DNA of 32,433 nt from Planctomycetota bacterium (GCA_016935955.1 JAFGPY010000268.1:1-32433), one strand, 5' to 3'. Counted from the stretch's first letter, positions 1 to 10,679 are shown. The notes: generated from the sequence alone by a model not told the origin. Numbers and translations are program-made.

Positions 1-5
1 GCCGA

Positions 6-64
6 GCATTAAGACACGCATAAGCGCCTTAGGCGAACCCCCGATGCGTCCTTGACCTTAATGC
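6..64. repeat. Imperfect palindrome at the left edge
   Basis: Eight-base arms GCATTAAG (6-13) and CTTAATGC (57-64) enclose a second pair ACGCAT (16-21) and ATGCGT (44-49), with a small CGCC-TTA-GGCG hairpin (25-35) inside. It lies downstream of the hemB stop. It could be part of a terminator or a structured repeat, but no T-run follows in either direction. Positions 65-198 show no gene. Confidence 0.35.
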
Positions 65-198
65 CCCCTCCGTGGGTGATTTGGCCTATTCCCCATGCGA
101 CAGTCACAGGCGGGAAAACGACGGTGCCGTCGCGGACAGCAGGTGCTAGGATACAGGAAACGTCTCTGCAAGTCAATGAGATGAGGGTAAATCTTCCG

Positions 199-1206
199 TC
201 AAATAGTTCCTCGAAACGCTTGCCGGCTCAACCGTTCCGCCATCCGGTCGGCAAAGTAGGTCAGAACCAGGTCGGCCCCGGCCCGGCGAATGGCTGTCAG
301 CGACTCGATCATGACCTGCTCCTCGTTCAGCCATCCCTGGGCAGCGGCCGCTTTGATCATAGCATACTCCCCGCTGACCTGGTACGCGGCAACGGGCACC
401 CCAAAAGAATCTTTCACCCTGCGAACGATGTCCAGATAGCTTCCGGCCGGCTTGACCATGACGATGTCGGCCCCCTCCTCCAGGTCCAGGGCCACTTCGC
501 GAAGGGCCTCGTCGCCATTGCGAAAGTCCATCTGGTACCCGCGACGGTCGCCGAATTTCGGGGGGCTCTCGGCCGCATCGCGAAACGGGCCGTAGAAACT
601 CGACGCGTACTTGGCGGCGTAGGCCATGATCGGCACGTGGGCCAGCAACTCGGCGTCCAGGGCCCGGCGAATGGCGGCCACGCGACCGTCCATCATGTCG
701 CTCGGGGCGACCACGTCGGCCCCGGCCCGGGCGTGGGCCACGGCCATGGCCGCAAGGACCGACAGCGTACGGTCGTTGTCCACGGTGGTTTGTCCGCCGC
801 GTTCGGCCAGCAGGCCGCAGTGCCCGTGGTCGGTGTACTCGCAGAGGCAAACATCGGTCATGACGACCAGGTCGGGCAACTCGTCTTTCAAGGCGCGGAC
901 GGCCCGGGGAATGATGCCGTCGGGATCGGTGCCGCTGGTGGCCGTGGCGTCTTTGCAGTCGGGAATGCCGAAGAGCAGCACGGCCGGCACGCCGACGTCG
1001 GCCACCTCGCGTGCCCGCTGGACCAGCGTGTCGACGGACAACTGGCATTGGCCGGGCATCGAGGCGATGGGCCGGCGCTCGCCGTGGCCTTCGCGGACGA
1101 ACAGCGGCATGATGAAATCGTTCGGCGACAACCGCGTCTCGGCAACCATCTCTCGCAGCACAGGGTGCTCGCGAAGACGCCTGGGTCGGTGAATCGGAAA
1201 GCCCAT
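199..1206 (-). CDS. hemB: Delta-aminolevulinic acid dehydratase (porphobilinogen synthase)
   Basis: Condenses two 5-aminolevulinate molecules to porphobilinogen, the second common step of tetrapyrrole (heme) synthesis, in the cytoplasm. The 335-residue protein has the usual family length. The two active-site lysines are seen at K199 (in AAKYASSFYGPFR) and K252 (VMVKPAGSYLDI). The cysteines C120, C122 and C130 in DVCLCEYTDHGHCG mark the zinc-type metal site rather than the aspartate-rich magnesium type. The ATG at 1206 is preceded by AGGAAGGA at good spacing. It lies 21 bases behind the isochorismatase-fold gene and is probably co-transcribed with it. No other heme gene is present in the window. 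Confidence 0.96.
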   Translation of the reverse strand: MGFPIHRPRRLREHPVLREMVAETRLSPNDFIMPLFVREGHGERRPIASMPGQCQLSVDTLVQRAREVADVGVPAVLLFGIPDCKDATATSGTDPDGIIPRAVRALKDELPDLVVMTDVCLCEYTDHGHCGLLAERGGQTTVDNDRTLSVLAAMAVAHARAGADVVAPSDMMDGRVAAIRRALDAELLAHVPIMAYAAKYASSFYGPFRDAAESPPKFGDRRGYQMDFRNGDEALREVALDLEEGADIVMVKPAGSYLDIVRRVKDSFGVPVAAYQVSGEYAMIKAAAAQGWLNEEQVMIESLTAIRRAGADLVLTYFADRMAERLSRQAFRGTI

Positions 1207-1227
1207 GGCTCGTTTGTCCTTCCTGCG

Positions 1228-1794
1228 CTAGCGCTCGCGGACGAAGCGCGAGACGGTTTTGAATTCCGGCGTGCCTGCCACTTCGAGCCACTCGAACATG
1301 ACCGACTCGGCCGTCGTCACGACGGCGCCCGCCTGCCGCATCCGCTCGAAGGCCACGTCGCGATCGGCGGCAAAGCGGCTCGACACGGCGTCGGCCACGA
1401 CGTACGGGCGGTATCCGGCCGCCAGCAGGTCGAGCACGGTCTGCATCACGCAGACGTGAGCCTCGATGCCCACCAGGATCACCTGCCTGCGGCCCAAGGC
1501 GGCCAGCCGCTCGGGCAATCCCTCGGCACCGCAGCAACTGAAGGCCAATTTCTCGATGATCGGTTCCGGTCCCACGTTCGAGCGAACCGGCTCGACCGTC
1601 GCCCCCAGGCCTCGCGGATACTGCTCGGTGCAGAGCACCGGCACGTTCAGGGCCCGCGCCGCCCGCAGCACACGATCCGCGACGGCAAGCACCTGCTCGT
1701 GCCCGTCAATCGCCGGCAGCAGACGTTCCTGGATGTCCACCACGAGCAACACCGACTCGCTCCGCCGCATGCGTCCGAACGTACCGTCTGCCAA
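1228..1794 (-). CDS. Isochorismatase-family cysteine hydrolase
   Basis: Member of the isochorismatase/nicotinamidase superfamily. From the proposed start, the catalytic triad is D20 (LLVVDIQ), K82 (IIEKLAF) and C115 (GIEAHVCV). The substrate cannot be read from sequence; members of the YcaC/isochorismatase-like branch hydrolyse varied amides or esters. The frame stays open upstream to 1950, but that extension runs into an intergenic palindrome and looks non-coding. A TTG at 1794 has GGAGCAGGAGAG eight bases upstream and is my preferred start. ATG at 1770, which leaves 180 residues, is the alternative. It lies directly upstream of hemB (21-base gap), although no functional link is evident. Confidence 0.85.
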   Translation of the reverse strand: MADGTFGRMRRSESVLLVVDIQERLLPAIDGHEQVLAVADRVLRAARALNVPVLCTEQYPRGLGATVEPVRSNVGPEPIIEKLAFSCCGAEGLPERLAALGRRQVILVGIEAHVCVMQTVLDLLAAGYRPYVVADAVSSRFAADRDVAFERMRQAGAVVTTAESVMFEWLEVAGTPEFKTVSRFVRER

Positions 1795-1947
1795 CGTCGT
1801 CTCTCCTGCTCCTGCAAAGGTGTCATGGCGCATCGCCGGACGAACAAGCCCGCCGCACTGCGGCGGGATACGAATCGTCCCTGCCCTTCGATCCCCCGGC
1901 GATGCCGGGGACTTGCACGGCACCCGCGATGCGACAAGGCCAATCGG

Positions 1948-1968
1948 CATGGCTGCCGGGCAGCCATG
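1948..1968. repeat. Short intergenic hairpin, CATGGCTGC type
   Basis: Perfect 9-bp arms CATGGCTGC/GCAGCCATG around a CGG loop, followed by GCATCC. The arms are identical to those of the hairpin at 5665-5685. It belongs to the family of dispersed hairpins in this window. Confidence 0.7.
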
Positions 1969-2001
1969 GCATCCTGGCGTTACATCGCCTCGACGCGTTC
2001 G

Positions 2002-2268
2002 CTACCGCGACCGCACGGGCGTCAGTCCCAGTCCCAGCCACGAGGACAGATCCTTGAGGAACTCCTCGACGCGTTGCTCTGCCGACGGATCGAGACGGAT
2101 CTCCACCACGCCGTCGCTTCCCAGGAACGTCTCCGGATAGGTCGGGTCGTCGGGCACCAGACGTAATCGCCCCGGTTCCTGCTCGTAGACCACGCCTCGC
2201 GACTCGAGTTTGCGAGCCACGGTGCTGAGGTCATAGGTCCCGTCGGTTACGTAACGAACACTGGTCAT
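2002..2268 (-). CDS. Small protein of unknown function (88 aa)
   Basis: I do not recognise this family. The protein is acidic and soluble, begins MTSVRYVTDGTYDLSTVARKL and has no signal peptide or membrane segment. It looks like a compact alpha/beta domain, with a predicted helix near residues 12-23, strand-like stretches (RLRLVP, VVEIRLD) and a C-terminal helix (EQRVEEFLKDLSSWLG). The ATG at 2268 has AGGAAGG 11 bases upstream; an upstream in-frame ATG at 2316 has no such signal. It is divergent from the YCF48-like gene and 207 bases upstream of the isochorismatase-fold gene. Confidence 0.6.
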   Translation of the reverse strand: MTSVRYVTDGTYDLSTVARKLESRGVVYEQEPGRLRLVPDDPTYPETFLGSDGVVEIRLDPSAEQRVEEFLKDLSSWLGLGLTPVRSR

Positions 2269-2454
2269 CGTCTCGGCCGCCTTCCTGGAACCCGCCCGGA
2301 CCACGCGAGCGGTCATCAGCAGGTCAGAATAGGCAGCCTTCCGAATACGGTCAACCAAAAACGTCCGCGCGGAGCGTGCGGCACATCGCGAAACGGAACG
2401 CGAGTCCGGTCGCCACACGGATAATACTGTCCGGCCGCAGCCATGGGGTTTGGC

Positions 2455-2484
2455 TTGCGGCCATTGCCGACCAGCGGGTAGAAT
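2455..2484 (+). promoter_or_regulatory. Candidate sigma70-type promoter for the YCF48-like gene
   Basis: TTGCGG (2455-2460), an 18-base spacer and TAGAAT (2479-2484), about 40 bases upstream of the GTG start at 2524. The rest of the 255-base gap between the divergent genes shows no other clear element. Confidence 0.4.
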
Positions 2485-2523
2485 CCTCTTTGGCCTTGAT
2501 GGCCCAACCAGAAGGACGTACGC

Positions 2524-5463
2524 GTGATACCGGCATTACTGGAAACCGCCCTCTCCCACACTGCCTCCGCTCTGCGGTGGACGATGGCGGCCCTTGTTGT
2601 CGTCACGGGGGCAACGGTTGCCGCGGCCCAAGGCGAACCGCTGAGCGACGAGGCGGCCGTCAACGCCTTCGCTTTCGCCGACAAGACCACCGGCCTGGCC
2701 ATCGGCGAAGCCGGGCTGGTGCTCCGCACGGACGATGGCGGCAAGTCGTGGCGGCAACTGTCGGGCGGTGCAAACCTGTCCCTGCTCGCCGCGGCGATGG
2801 TCGATCGCGACACGGCCTTTGTCGCCGGCGGCTGGAACCTGGGCTTCGAGGGGGCCTCGGTCGGCGCGCTCCTGAAGACGTCCGATGGCGGCCGCTCGTG
2901 GCAGGCGATCGAGACGGCGTCGGCCAGGTTCTGGGGTCTTGCCGCCCGCGGCAAGTCGCTGGCCGCATGGGGCGAGAGCGGACCGGGGAATCCCGCCGCC
3001 CTGCTCGTGTCGGACGACGCGGGCGCCTCGTGGCGGCCTGCGGATGGACAGGTTCCGGCCCCGATCCTTGCCTTGCGATGGACCGGCGACGACGAGGCCC
3101 TTGCCGTAACGGCCGACGGCGCCGCATGGCAACTCGACAAGCGCCGCCTGACCCGCATCGACGGGCAGACGCCGCCGGGAAGAATCACGGCGGCGCACGT
3201 CTTCGACGATCGCAACTGGATCGTCGGCCTGGAATCCGGCCTGCCGGTCCGCACGGCCGACGGCGGCCGCTCGTGGCGCAGCGTGGGCCTGGACGGGCCG
3301 CCGGGCAGCGTCGGTGCGCGGGCCTTCCACTTTCACGAGCCCGGCGAGGGTTGGCTCGTCGGCGTCGGTCCGTCGGGCATCCAGTTCACCCGCGACGCCG
3401 GGCTGAAGTGGTCGACCGTCGGCCCCGTGCCGCCGGGACCGCTGCACGCCGTCTGGTTCCGCGACGCATGGAACGGCCTCGTGGCCGGCCCGTTCGGCAG
3501 CATCTACCGAACAACCGACGGCGGCGCCCACTGGACGCCCGCGCACCACGCTCCGCGGCGGGCCGCGCTGTGCGTGATCGAACCCTACGGATCGGTCGGC
3601 GACTGGCCGCTGGTCAGCATGCTCAGCGGCGATCGCGGCTACCGGACCGTGCTCTGGGCGGCCACGCGGCCGGCCGGTGAACTGCTGATCGTTCACGAGC
3701 GACGCCTGCGCGACGCCGCCTGGGCCCTTGGCGGCGCCGAGGCCATGGTGTTGCCGTTCGCCGTCTCGAGCCGAGTGGACGGACCGCCCGCGTTCGATGT
3801 GGCCGAGACGCCGTTGCCCCACGCGCCGTTCGAGGCGCCCGACGCGACGGCCATGATCGAGACCGTCCGCCTGGTGGCCCGGCAGTGGGACCCAGCCGTC
3901 GTCCTGTCCCCGTCGCCCGAGAGCGGCGATGCCGAGGAAGCGTGGGTCGCTGCGGCCGCAGTCGGCGGCGCCAAGGCCCGCGTGCGACGGCGGTGGGAAG
4001 CCGATCCGCAGAACCGCACGGGCGACCGCCTGCCGGGAAGCCGCAACGAGTTCCCCGTGGCGGTCAACACGCTGGTGCCCAGCGAGATGTTCGGCGCGTA
4101 CCACGGAGCCCGGGCCCACATGGCGGCGCAGCTCGTGCTCGACCGTCCGCTGCCGCTGGCCGAATCGCTGGGCTACCTGCGCGTCGGCGTCGAGCGACCC
4201 GACAACGACCCCACCGCCCTGCTGGCCGACCTGGACCAGGACAGCACGGCGAGCCCGGCGAGCCGCCGCGACATCGGGGCCACCGCCGTGTTCGCTCACC
4301 AGCTGCGTGCCGACTGGCAGCGTGTGGCTCGCGACTTTTTCCCGCATTTCCGCGCCGACCTGGACGACGACCGGCTGGGATTCGCCCTGGGCCGCGCCGC
4401 CGAGTTCGTCGACCATCACAGCCAACTGCACCTCGGACAGATCGCCATGAGCAGCATCGTGCATCGCGCCGCGGCGAGCGGCGATCTGCCGCTGGCCTGC
4501 CGCGCTGCCGAGATGACTATTCCTCTGAGCCGCGGCTGGCCCGCGCGGCGGCTGCGCGACCTGGCCTGGATGCTCGACCTGTCGGCCTGCCGCGAATTGG
4601 GCGATGCGGCCGCAATCCTGCCGCGGGCCGCGCCGAAGCTGTCACGGTACGAGACCGTCCGCGCGGAAATCGAGAGCCAGGCCCCGTTGCTGCTGGAGCG
4701 CGACGACCTGCTCCACCAGGGGCTCCGCCTGCGCGAGACGTCGCGTGGCATCGCGCCGGCCGAAGCCATCGCCCTGCGCGAGCGGCTGGCCCGGACGAGC
4801 GATCCGATGTTGCGGCAACTGGTGGCCCTGGAGAAGTGGGTCCAGGCCGGTCGCCGCGACAGGCCGCCCGTGACCGTCGTCAGCCTGAGCGGATCGGAGC
4901 CGCAGGAGGACGAGGCGTCCACGGAAGCCGAGAAGGACGGCGCAGCCCCGGACGGCAACGAGCAGGCGAAGCAGGACGGTCAGGACGGCGGCAAGAATTC
5001 ACGGAAGCCGGCGGACAAGGGCAGCACGGCGACCCGGTCGAGCGACGACGACAAACGGACGGTGGACTTCGGCGGCGACGTGCGCGTGAATATCCGCGAA
5101 GGCGACAATCATCTCTACTTCGTCCTCGATGCCGAACCGGCCAAGGACCTGTGGTTGACGATCGACATGGACGGCGACGGGCGGACGCTGCTGGCCGAAC
5201 CGCTGGCCGACCGCTCGCCGCCCGAGCAGTTGCTGCTGGTCACGCCGACGGCCCCGGTCTGGGTCCGTCGCCCGAAACTTTGGACGCGGCAGACCAAGGA
5301 CGGCCAACTGGCCCTCGGCCTGAGCTACGAGGCCCTCGGCGGCCGCCCGGCCCGGCGAACCGTCTGGCTCGTGACCCTGCGCCGCCACGTCCTCGACGGC
5401 CTTCGCCCCGTCGCCCTGCCCGCCCTGACCGATCGCGGCTGCTTCGCCGTGACGTTCGACTAA
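2524..5463 (+). CDS. Large exported YCF48/BNR-repeat beta-propeller protein
   Basis: A 979-residue protein. A hydrophobic segment around residues 20-35 (MAALVVVTGATVAAAQ) looks like a signal peptide. The first third carries at least six Asp-box/BNR-type repeats (TDDGGKSWRQL, TSDGGRSWQAI, SDDAGASWRPA, TADGGRSWRSV, TRDAGLKWSTV, TTDGGAHWTPA), typical of YCF48-like photosystem II assembly folds that are widespread as scaffolds in planctomycetes. The middle region (about 380-790) is an alpha/beta and helical domain I cannot name. A charged Glu/Asp/Lys-rich linker (about 797-840) precedes a C-terminal beta-rich domain (VDFGGDVRVNIREGDNHLYF) resembling a domain that measures or binds an exported cargo. 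The GTG start has AGAAGGA seven bases upstream. Its role is unknown; there is no photosynthesis gene nearby. Confidence 0.8.
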   Translation: MIPALLETALSHTASALRWTMAALVVVTGATVAAAQGEPLSDEAAVNAFAFADKTTGLAIGEAGLVLRTDDGGKSWRQLSGGANLSLLAAAMVDRDTAFVAGGWNLGFEGASVGALLKTSDGGRSWQAIETASARFWGLAARGKSLAAWGESGPGNPAALLVSDDAGASWRPADGQVPAPILALRWTGDDEALAVTADGAAWQLDKRRLTRIDGQTPPGRITAAHVFDDRNWIVGLESGLPVRTADGGRSWRSVGLDGPPGSVGARAFHFHEPGEGWLVGVGPSGIQFTRDAGLKWSTVGPVPPGPLHAVWFRDAWNGLVAGPFGSIYRTTDGGAHWTPAHHAPRRAALCVIEPYGSVGDWPLVSMLSGDRGYRTVLWAATRPAGELLIVHERRLRDAAWALGGAEAMVLPFAVSSRVDGPPAFDVAETPLPHAPFEAPDATAMIETVRLVARQWDPAVVLSPSPESGDAEEAWVAAAAVGGAKARVRRRWEADPQNRTGDRLPGSRNEFPVAVNTLVPSEMFGAYHGARAHMAAQLVLDRPLPLAESLGYLRVGVERPDNDPTALLADLDQDSTASPASRRDIGATAVFAHQLRADWQRVARDFFPHFRADLDDDRLGFALGRAAEFVDHHSQLHLGQIAMSSIVHRAAASGDLPLACRAAEMTIPLSRGWPARRLRDLAWMLDLSACRELGDAAAILPRAAPKLSRYETVRAEIESQAPLLLERDDLLHQGLRLRETSRGIAPAEAIALRERLARTSDPMLRQLVALEKWVQAGRRDRPPVTVVSLSGSEPQEDEASTEAEKDGAAPDGNEQAKQDGQDGGKNSRKPADKGSTATRSSDDDKRTVDFGGDVRVNIREGDNHLYFVLDAEPAKDLWLTIDMDGDGRTLLAEPLADRSPPEQLLLVTPTAPVWVRRPKLWTRQTKDGQLALGLSYEALGGRPARRTVWLVTLRRHVLDGLRPVALPALTDRGCFAVTFD

Positions 5464-5524
5464 GCGGTGTCAGATAAGTTTTCTTGCGTTGGGTGCCGTA
5501 CGGCAATGCGCATGAAGAAGGCCG

Positions 5525-5609
5525 GGGGGTGCCATGCTTCTGCTTGCAGAAGCATGCCGACAGGCCTGTTGCGCGCGAGCACGCGTCTACAAGTAGACGC
5601 GTGGCACCC
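5525..5609. repeat. Paired intergenic hairpins flanked by inverted GGGTGCCA/TGGCACCC
   Basis: The unit opens with GGGTGCCA (5527-5534). Hairpin one has 11-bp arms CATGCTTCTGC/GCAGAAGCATG (5533-5556, TT loop). Hairpin two has 10-bp arms ACGCGTCTAC/GTAGACGCGT (5581-5602, AA loop). The unit closes with TGGCACCC (5602-5609), the inverse of its opening. Confidence 0.75.
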
Positions 5610-5664
5610 TCACCGTTGTGCCCGGTACAACTGCGATGCAATGAGGAGTCCACGCGAAATCCTA

Positions 5665-5691
5665 CATGGCTGCGGGGCAGCCATGGCACCC
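5665..5691. repeat. Short intergenic hairpin with TGGCACCC tail
   Basis: Nine-bp arms CATGGCTGC/GCAGCCATG (5665-5673, 5677-5685) around GGG, running directly into TGGCACCC (5684-5691). With the paired unit at 5525-5609 it fills most of the gap between the convergent genes ending at 5463 and 5724. Confidence 0.7.
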
Positions 5692-5723
5692 ACTGCTGGG
5701 CCTTCGTGTCCATGAGACGGGTT

Positions 5724-6269
5724 TTACTCCGCCTCGCTCGCGGCCATGTCGCGCGCCTTCTGCATCACCAGCGCACGAAGCTTGGACCTCATGTCAGCGA
5801 TCGCATTGTCAAGGCGAACCGCCTCCATCCCGATGCGAAGCCTCTTGCCGTGAGCGCCTTGAAAAGGCCCCATGGGTATGGCGTCTATCGCCTCCTGGCC
5901 CGAGATGCTCAGACTCAGTTGCTTGACGCCTTCGTCAATCTCTTGGCAGCCACACACGCCGCTTATTTCCAACCACATTCCAACCAGCACGTCACGCATG
6001 TCGTCTTCGCGACCGTAATCATAGGCCGTTCCGATAGCCCACATCGCTTCGGCCTGCACATACGTTTCGAGCGCCGCCGCAGTCTTTCCCTCCAGGACAA
6101 GAAAGCGTGCCTTGCGCCGCAGCCGCCGACTGCGAGCACGCTTGCGATAGTGGCGTACGATCAAGACGCCCACGGTCAGAACCGCCCCAACCCAACAGGC
6201 AATCAGCACCTGCGTCCAGAGCGGAAGAGCCAGGAAACCGTCGCGCAGCGATTCCAGGTACTCACGCAT
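5724..6269 (-). CDS. Membrane-anchored protein of unknown function
   Basis: A 181-residue protein. One hydrophobic membrane span (about residues 17-38, LWTQVLIACWVGAVLTVGVLIV) is followed by a very basic patch (RHYRKRARSRRLRRKAR, 39-55), which by the positive-inside rule places the C-terminal part in the cytoplasm. The rest looks helical and contains a tetratricopeptide-like stretch (LVLEGKTAAALETYVQAEAMWAIGTAYDYG). I do not recognise a family. AGGAGG lies nine bases before the ATG, an unusually strong ribosome site for this window. Its neighbour upstream is a methyltransferase on the same strand, 95 bases away. Confidence 0.7.
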   Translation of the reverse strand: MREYLESLRDGFLALPLWTQVLIACWVGAVLTVGVLIVRHYRKRARSRRLRRKARFLVLEGKTAAALETYVQAEAMWAIGTAYDYGREDDMRDVLVGMWLEISGVCGCQEIDEGVKQLSLSISGQEAIDAIPMGPFQGAHGKRLRIGMEAVRLDNAIADMRSKLRALVMQKARDMAASEAE

Positions 6270-6364
6270 GGCCTTTCTCCTCCTGACTGTCTTCTGTTGC
6301 CGGCCAGCCGCGCGCGTCCCGTCGGCCCGCCCGCTCCCGGGCCGGCGCCCGGTTCACGCAGCCG

Positions 6365-7153
6365 TCAGCGCCGCGGCGCCTTCCGGACCAGAAGGTTCAC
6401 GCGGCGAAACGTCTCGAAGCAACGACCGTCCTGTTGCCGCGCCTCGGCGATCATCCCCTCAACCACGGCGTCGCGAAACGGTTGCCGCTGCGGCTCCGGC
6501 AGGTGCGACAGGAATGGTACGATGCTCGGCTGATCGATCCAGGCGACCATGGCTGCAACGTCCGGAAAATGGCGGTCGGCGTTCTCGCCCCAGACACGCG
6601 TCTCGGCGAAGGCGAATTCGGCGACAAGCCGTTCGTAGTCGTCCACGGGCGGCATAGTCCACGGCCACGCGAAGTCGCGGAACGATTCGGCGAACGGCGG
6701 CCGGGCCATGATCCGGCGGACCACGGCGATGAAGTGCCCGCAGTTGCCGTCGCCCGCGAAGTTGAACCGGGCCACTCCCCCGGCTCGCAGGGCTCGCAGC
6801 ACGTTGGCCAGCAGCCGGCGATGGTCCTTGACCCAGTGCAGCGTCGCATTGGAGAAAACGACGTCGAACTCGTCCGCGAAGTCGATGGCGTTGATGTCCA
6901 GCAGGCTAAACGCCAGGTTCGCCTTGCGATGGACTCGCGCCGCTTCGATCATGCCGGCCGAAGCGTCGATCCCGAGGACCGACCCGCGCGGAACGAGGTC
7001 AGCCAGCCGTGCCGTCAGCGCCCCGTCGCCGCAACCCAGGTCGAGGATTCGCTCGGAGCCGGTGAGGTGCAGTTCGTCGATGAGCCGCGCGCCCCATTCT
7101 TTCTGGTGGGCCGACGCCTGGCGGTACTTGTCGCCGTCGAATTCCAGGGCCAT
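6365..7153 (-). CDS. Class I SAM-dependent methyltransferase, Tam-like
   Basis: A 262-residue soluble methyltransferase. Motif I is LDLGCGDG (37-44), followed by GIDASAGMI and by FSNATLHWV, a stretch close to the one seen in trans-aconitate 2-methyltransferases. The C-terminal half (MPPVDDYERLVAEFAFAETRVW ... MVAWIDQPSIVPFLSHLPEPQRQPF) also fits that family, so methylation of trans-aconitate or another small carboxylate is possible; the substrate is inference. The ATG has GGAG 11 bases upstream. A hairpin of the short dispersed family (7176-7200) sits just upstream in its leader. Confidence 0.85.
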   Translation of the reverse strand: MALEFDGDKYRQASAHQKEWGARLIDELHLTGSERILDLGCGDGALTARLADLVPRGSVLGIDASAGMIEAARVHRKANLAFSLLDINAIDFADEFDVVFSNATLHWVKDHRRLLANVLRALRAGGVARFNFAGDGNCGHFIAVVRRIMARPPFAESFRDFAWPWTMPPVDDYERLVAEFAFAETRVWGENADRHFPDVAAMVAWIDQPSIVPFLSHLPEPQRQPFRDAVVEGMIAEARQQDGRCFETFRRVNLLVRKAPRR

Positions 7154-7175
7154 AGTGGATTCATCTCCGCAAGAT

Positions 7176-7206
7176 CATGGCCACACAAGCGTGGTCCATG
7201 CCACCC
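7176..7206. repeat. Short hairpin with CCACCC tail in the methyltransferase leader
   Basis: CATGGCCAC (7176-7184) pairs with GTGGTCCATG (7191-7200) with one bulged T, followed by CCACCC. The sequence is close to that of the perfect hairpin at 19823-19846. It lies 23-47 bases upstream of the methyltransferase ATG. Confidence 0.6.
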
Positions 7207-7224
7207 TCTTGTGATTCCGCATGT

Positions 7225-7607
7225 GCACGGCGAGTCTTGTCCGAGGCTGTCCGATAATTGTCCGGCCTACAAACAGGCGGCCGGTTGCCGTTACAGCCCC
7301 GTCAGGGGCGCTAGTCAGTAGCCGGGGAGCGTAAGCCCCCGGAATCGTGCCTCCCGGTCTTGCTGAGCCCCGCAGGGGCGGCAGTGATTGCTTGGGCTGC
7401 CCGACTGCCGCCCCTGCGGGGCTCGGCTTCTTCGAGGGCGAGACTTCCGGCGGCTCGCGCCGCCGGCTACTGACTATCGGCCCTGCGGGCCTTACCGACC
7501 GACGGGCTCAAGTCCTCCCCGAGAAGAGAGGCCTGGCCTGGCCGACAACAAGCAAAGCCAAAACAGCTTGCCAATGATCGGACACCCTCGGTCTTGTCCC
7601 GCCGTGC
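7225..7607. repeat. Foldback element A with terminal inverted repeats and nested hairpins
   Basis: The ends at 7225-7255 and 7577-7607 are inverted repeats (25 of 31 bases pair; outer GCACGGCG and inner TGTCCGAT are perfect). Inside, hairpins are mirrored about position 7394: GCCCC-GTCA-GGGGC (7296-7309) opposite GGCCC-TGC-GGGCC (7479-7491); a CCGG-bounded hairpin (7322-7342) opposite another (7447-7466); TAGTCAGTAGCCGG (7312-7325) pairs with CCGGCTACTGACTA (7463-7476). The central arms (7365-7385, 7404-7424) are perfect over 21 bases. No credible protein is encoded. It occupies most of the 637-base gap 7154-7790; the remainder (7608-7709) shows nothing I can name. Confidence 0.8.
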
Positions 7608-7709
7608 GACTTGTCACCTTTCCAACTGCGAACAACCACCCAACTGCTGGGTGCCGTGGTCAAGTGTAGCTTGGCCGCGATCGATGCTCATTGCGGGGCG
7701 AAAGCCTGT

Positions 7710-7742
7710 CATGGCCTAGCCTGTGGCTAGACCATGGCACCC
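7710..7742. repeat. Short hairpin with GGCACCC tail downstream of bioD
   Basis: Twelve-base arms CATGGCCTAGCC (7710-7721) and GGCTAGACCATG (7725-7736), with one mismatch, lead into GGCACCC. It lies about 55 bases past the bioD stop and lacks a T-run on that strand, so a classical terminator role is not supported. Confidence 0.6.
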
Positions 7743-7790
7743 GCACTCGCACCCGCTACCCTGCCTCTCGCCGTGCCTCTACTCCCGCAG

Positions 7791-9886
<2,096 letters not shown>

Positions 9887-9887
9887 G

Positions 9888-10679
9888 CTACTCTCCGAAG
9901 ACGATCCGCACGGGATGCCCGACGCCGGCCCCGAGCACGTCACGTGCCGAGGCGCGGTTGCGGCCGATCTCCAGCAGCCCGGCGCTGCCGACGTAGGTCA
10001 CCAGCTCGCCGAGCTGAACGTCGGCGTAGGTCCGGTGGACGCCCTGGATGGTCGTGCCCGAGACCCTGAGAGAAATCTTCATGCGCTCCTGGCGTCCGGC
10101 AGGCAACATCTCTCCCGGGACGTTGGTGACGAGATTGCCGAAGCGGTCGACGGCAATGATCTCGGCCTCGATGCCGTCGTCAACGCGACGGGGCGAGGAG
10201 ATGTCGAGCCGCACGAGCGAGTTGACCTGGGGGCCGACCATTTCGACCGGGACGCCCCGCGCCAGGTGGGCGGCCACGGGGGCGAAGATGTCGCGACCGT
10301 GGAACGTCGGCGCGACGTGGGCGGCCATCAGATCGCGGTTCTCGACGACGAAGATGCGGTCCGGGGCGCTGGTCTTGAGAAGGAACGACATCAGGCCGTT
10401 GTCCGGGACGAGGAAAATGTGGCCGTCCATCTCGACGGCCAGGATCTGCCGCTTGCTGCCGACCCCGGGATCGACCACGGCAACGTGAATGGTGCCGGCC
10501 GGAAAATGGCGGTAGACGGCGTAGAGGGCGTAGCTGCCAGCCACGATGTCGTGTTCGGGCACGGCGTGTGTGATGTCGACGATGCGGGCCTCGGAACAGA
10601 TGTCGAGGATGACGCCCTTCATGGCGGCAGGAAAGAATGATTCCTGGCCGAAGTCGGTCAACAGGCTAATGATCGGCAT
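9888..10679 (-). CDS. SAM hydroxide adenosyltransferase (DUF62 family)
   Basis: Member of the fluorinase/chlorinase-related family whose common bacterial and archaeal members hydrolyse S-adenosylmethionine to adenosine and methionine. From the ATG at 10679 it has 263 residues. The family triad is visible as D70 (VVDPGVGSKR), R77 and H127 (TFHGRDIFAP); TDFG (8-11) and DRFGNLVTN are also conserved. GGAGG lies seven bases before the ATG. It is the first gene of an operon with bioA and bioD. The halogenating members carry specific substitutions and a loop; I do not see grounds to call this one a halogenase. Confidence 0.9.
   Translation of the reverse strand: MPIISLLTDFGQESFFPAAMKGVILDICSEARIVDITHAVPEHDIVAGSYALYAVYRHFPAGTIHVAVVDPGVGSKRQILAVEMDGHIFLVPDNGLMSFLLKTSAPDRIFVVENRDLMAAHVAPTFHGRDIFAPVAAHLARGVPVEMVGPQVNSLVRLDISSPRRVDDGIEAEIIAVDRFGNLVTNVPGEMLPAGRQERMKISLRVSGTTIQGVHRTYADVQLGELVTYVGSAGLLEIGRNRASARDVLGAGVGHPVRIVFGE

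Noticed and set aside
6..64. Integron attC site
   Set aside because: The palindrome lacks the GTTRRRY and RYYYAAC core sites.
52..2166. Long open frame on the plus strand opposite hemB and the isochorismatase-fold gene
   Set aside because: It is antisense to two well-supported genes, has no recognisable domains, and is typical of false open frames in GC-rich DNA.
3500..4100. PIG-L-type deacetylase domain in the middle of the YCF48-like protein
   Set aside because: The HPDD zinc motif expected for that family is absent.
2536..4464. Long minus-strand frame opposite the YCF48-like gene
   Set aside because: Its composition is arginine-, glycine- and histidine-rich without motifs, whereas the plus strand shows clear BNR repeats.
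7225..7607. Insertion sequence with transposase
   Set aside because: No protein of any size with transposase motifs lies between the terminal inverted repeats, and no target-site duplication is evident.
9888..10679. SAM-dependent halogenase
   Set aside because: The D70, R77, H127 triad matches the hydroxide adenosyltransferase branch, and I see no basis for halide specificity.
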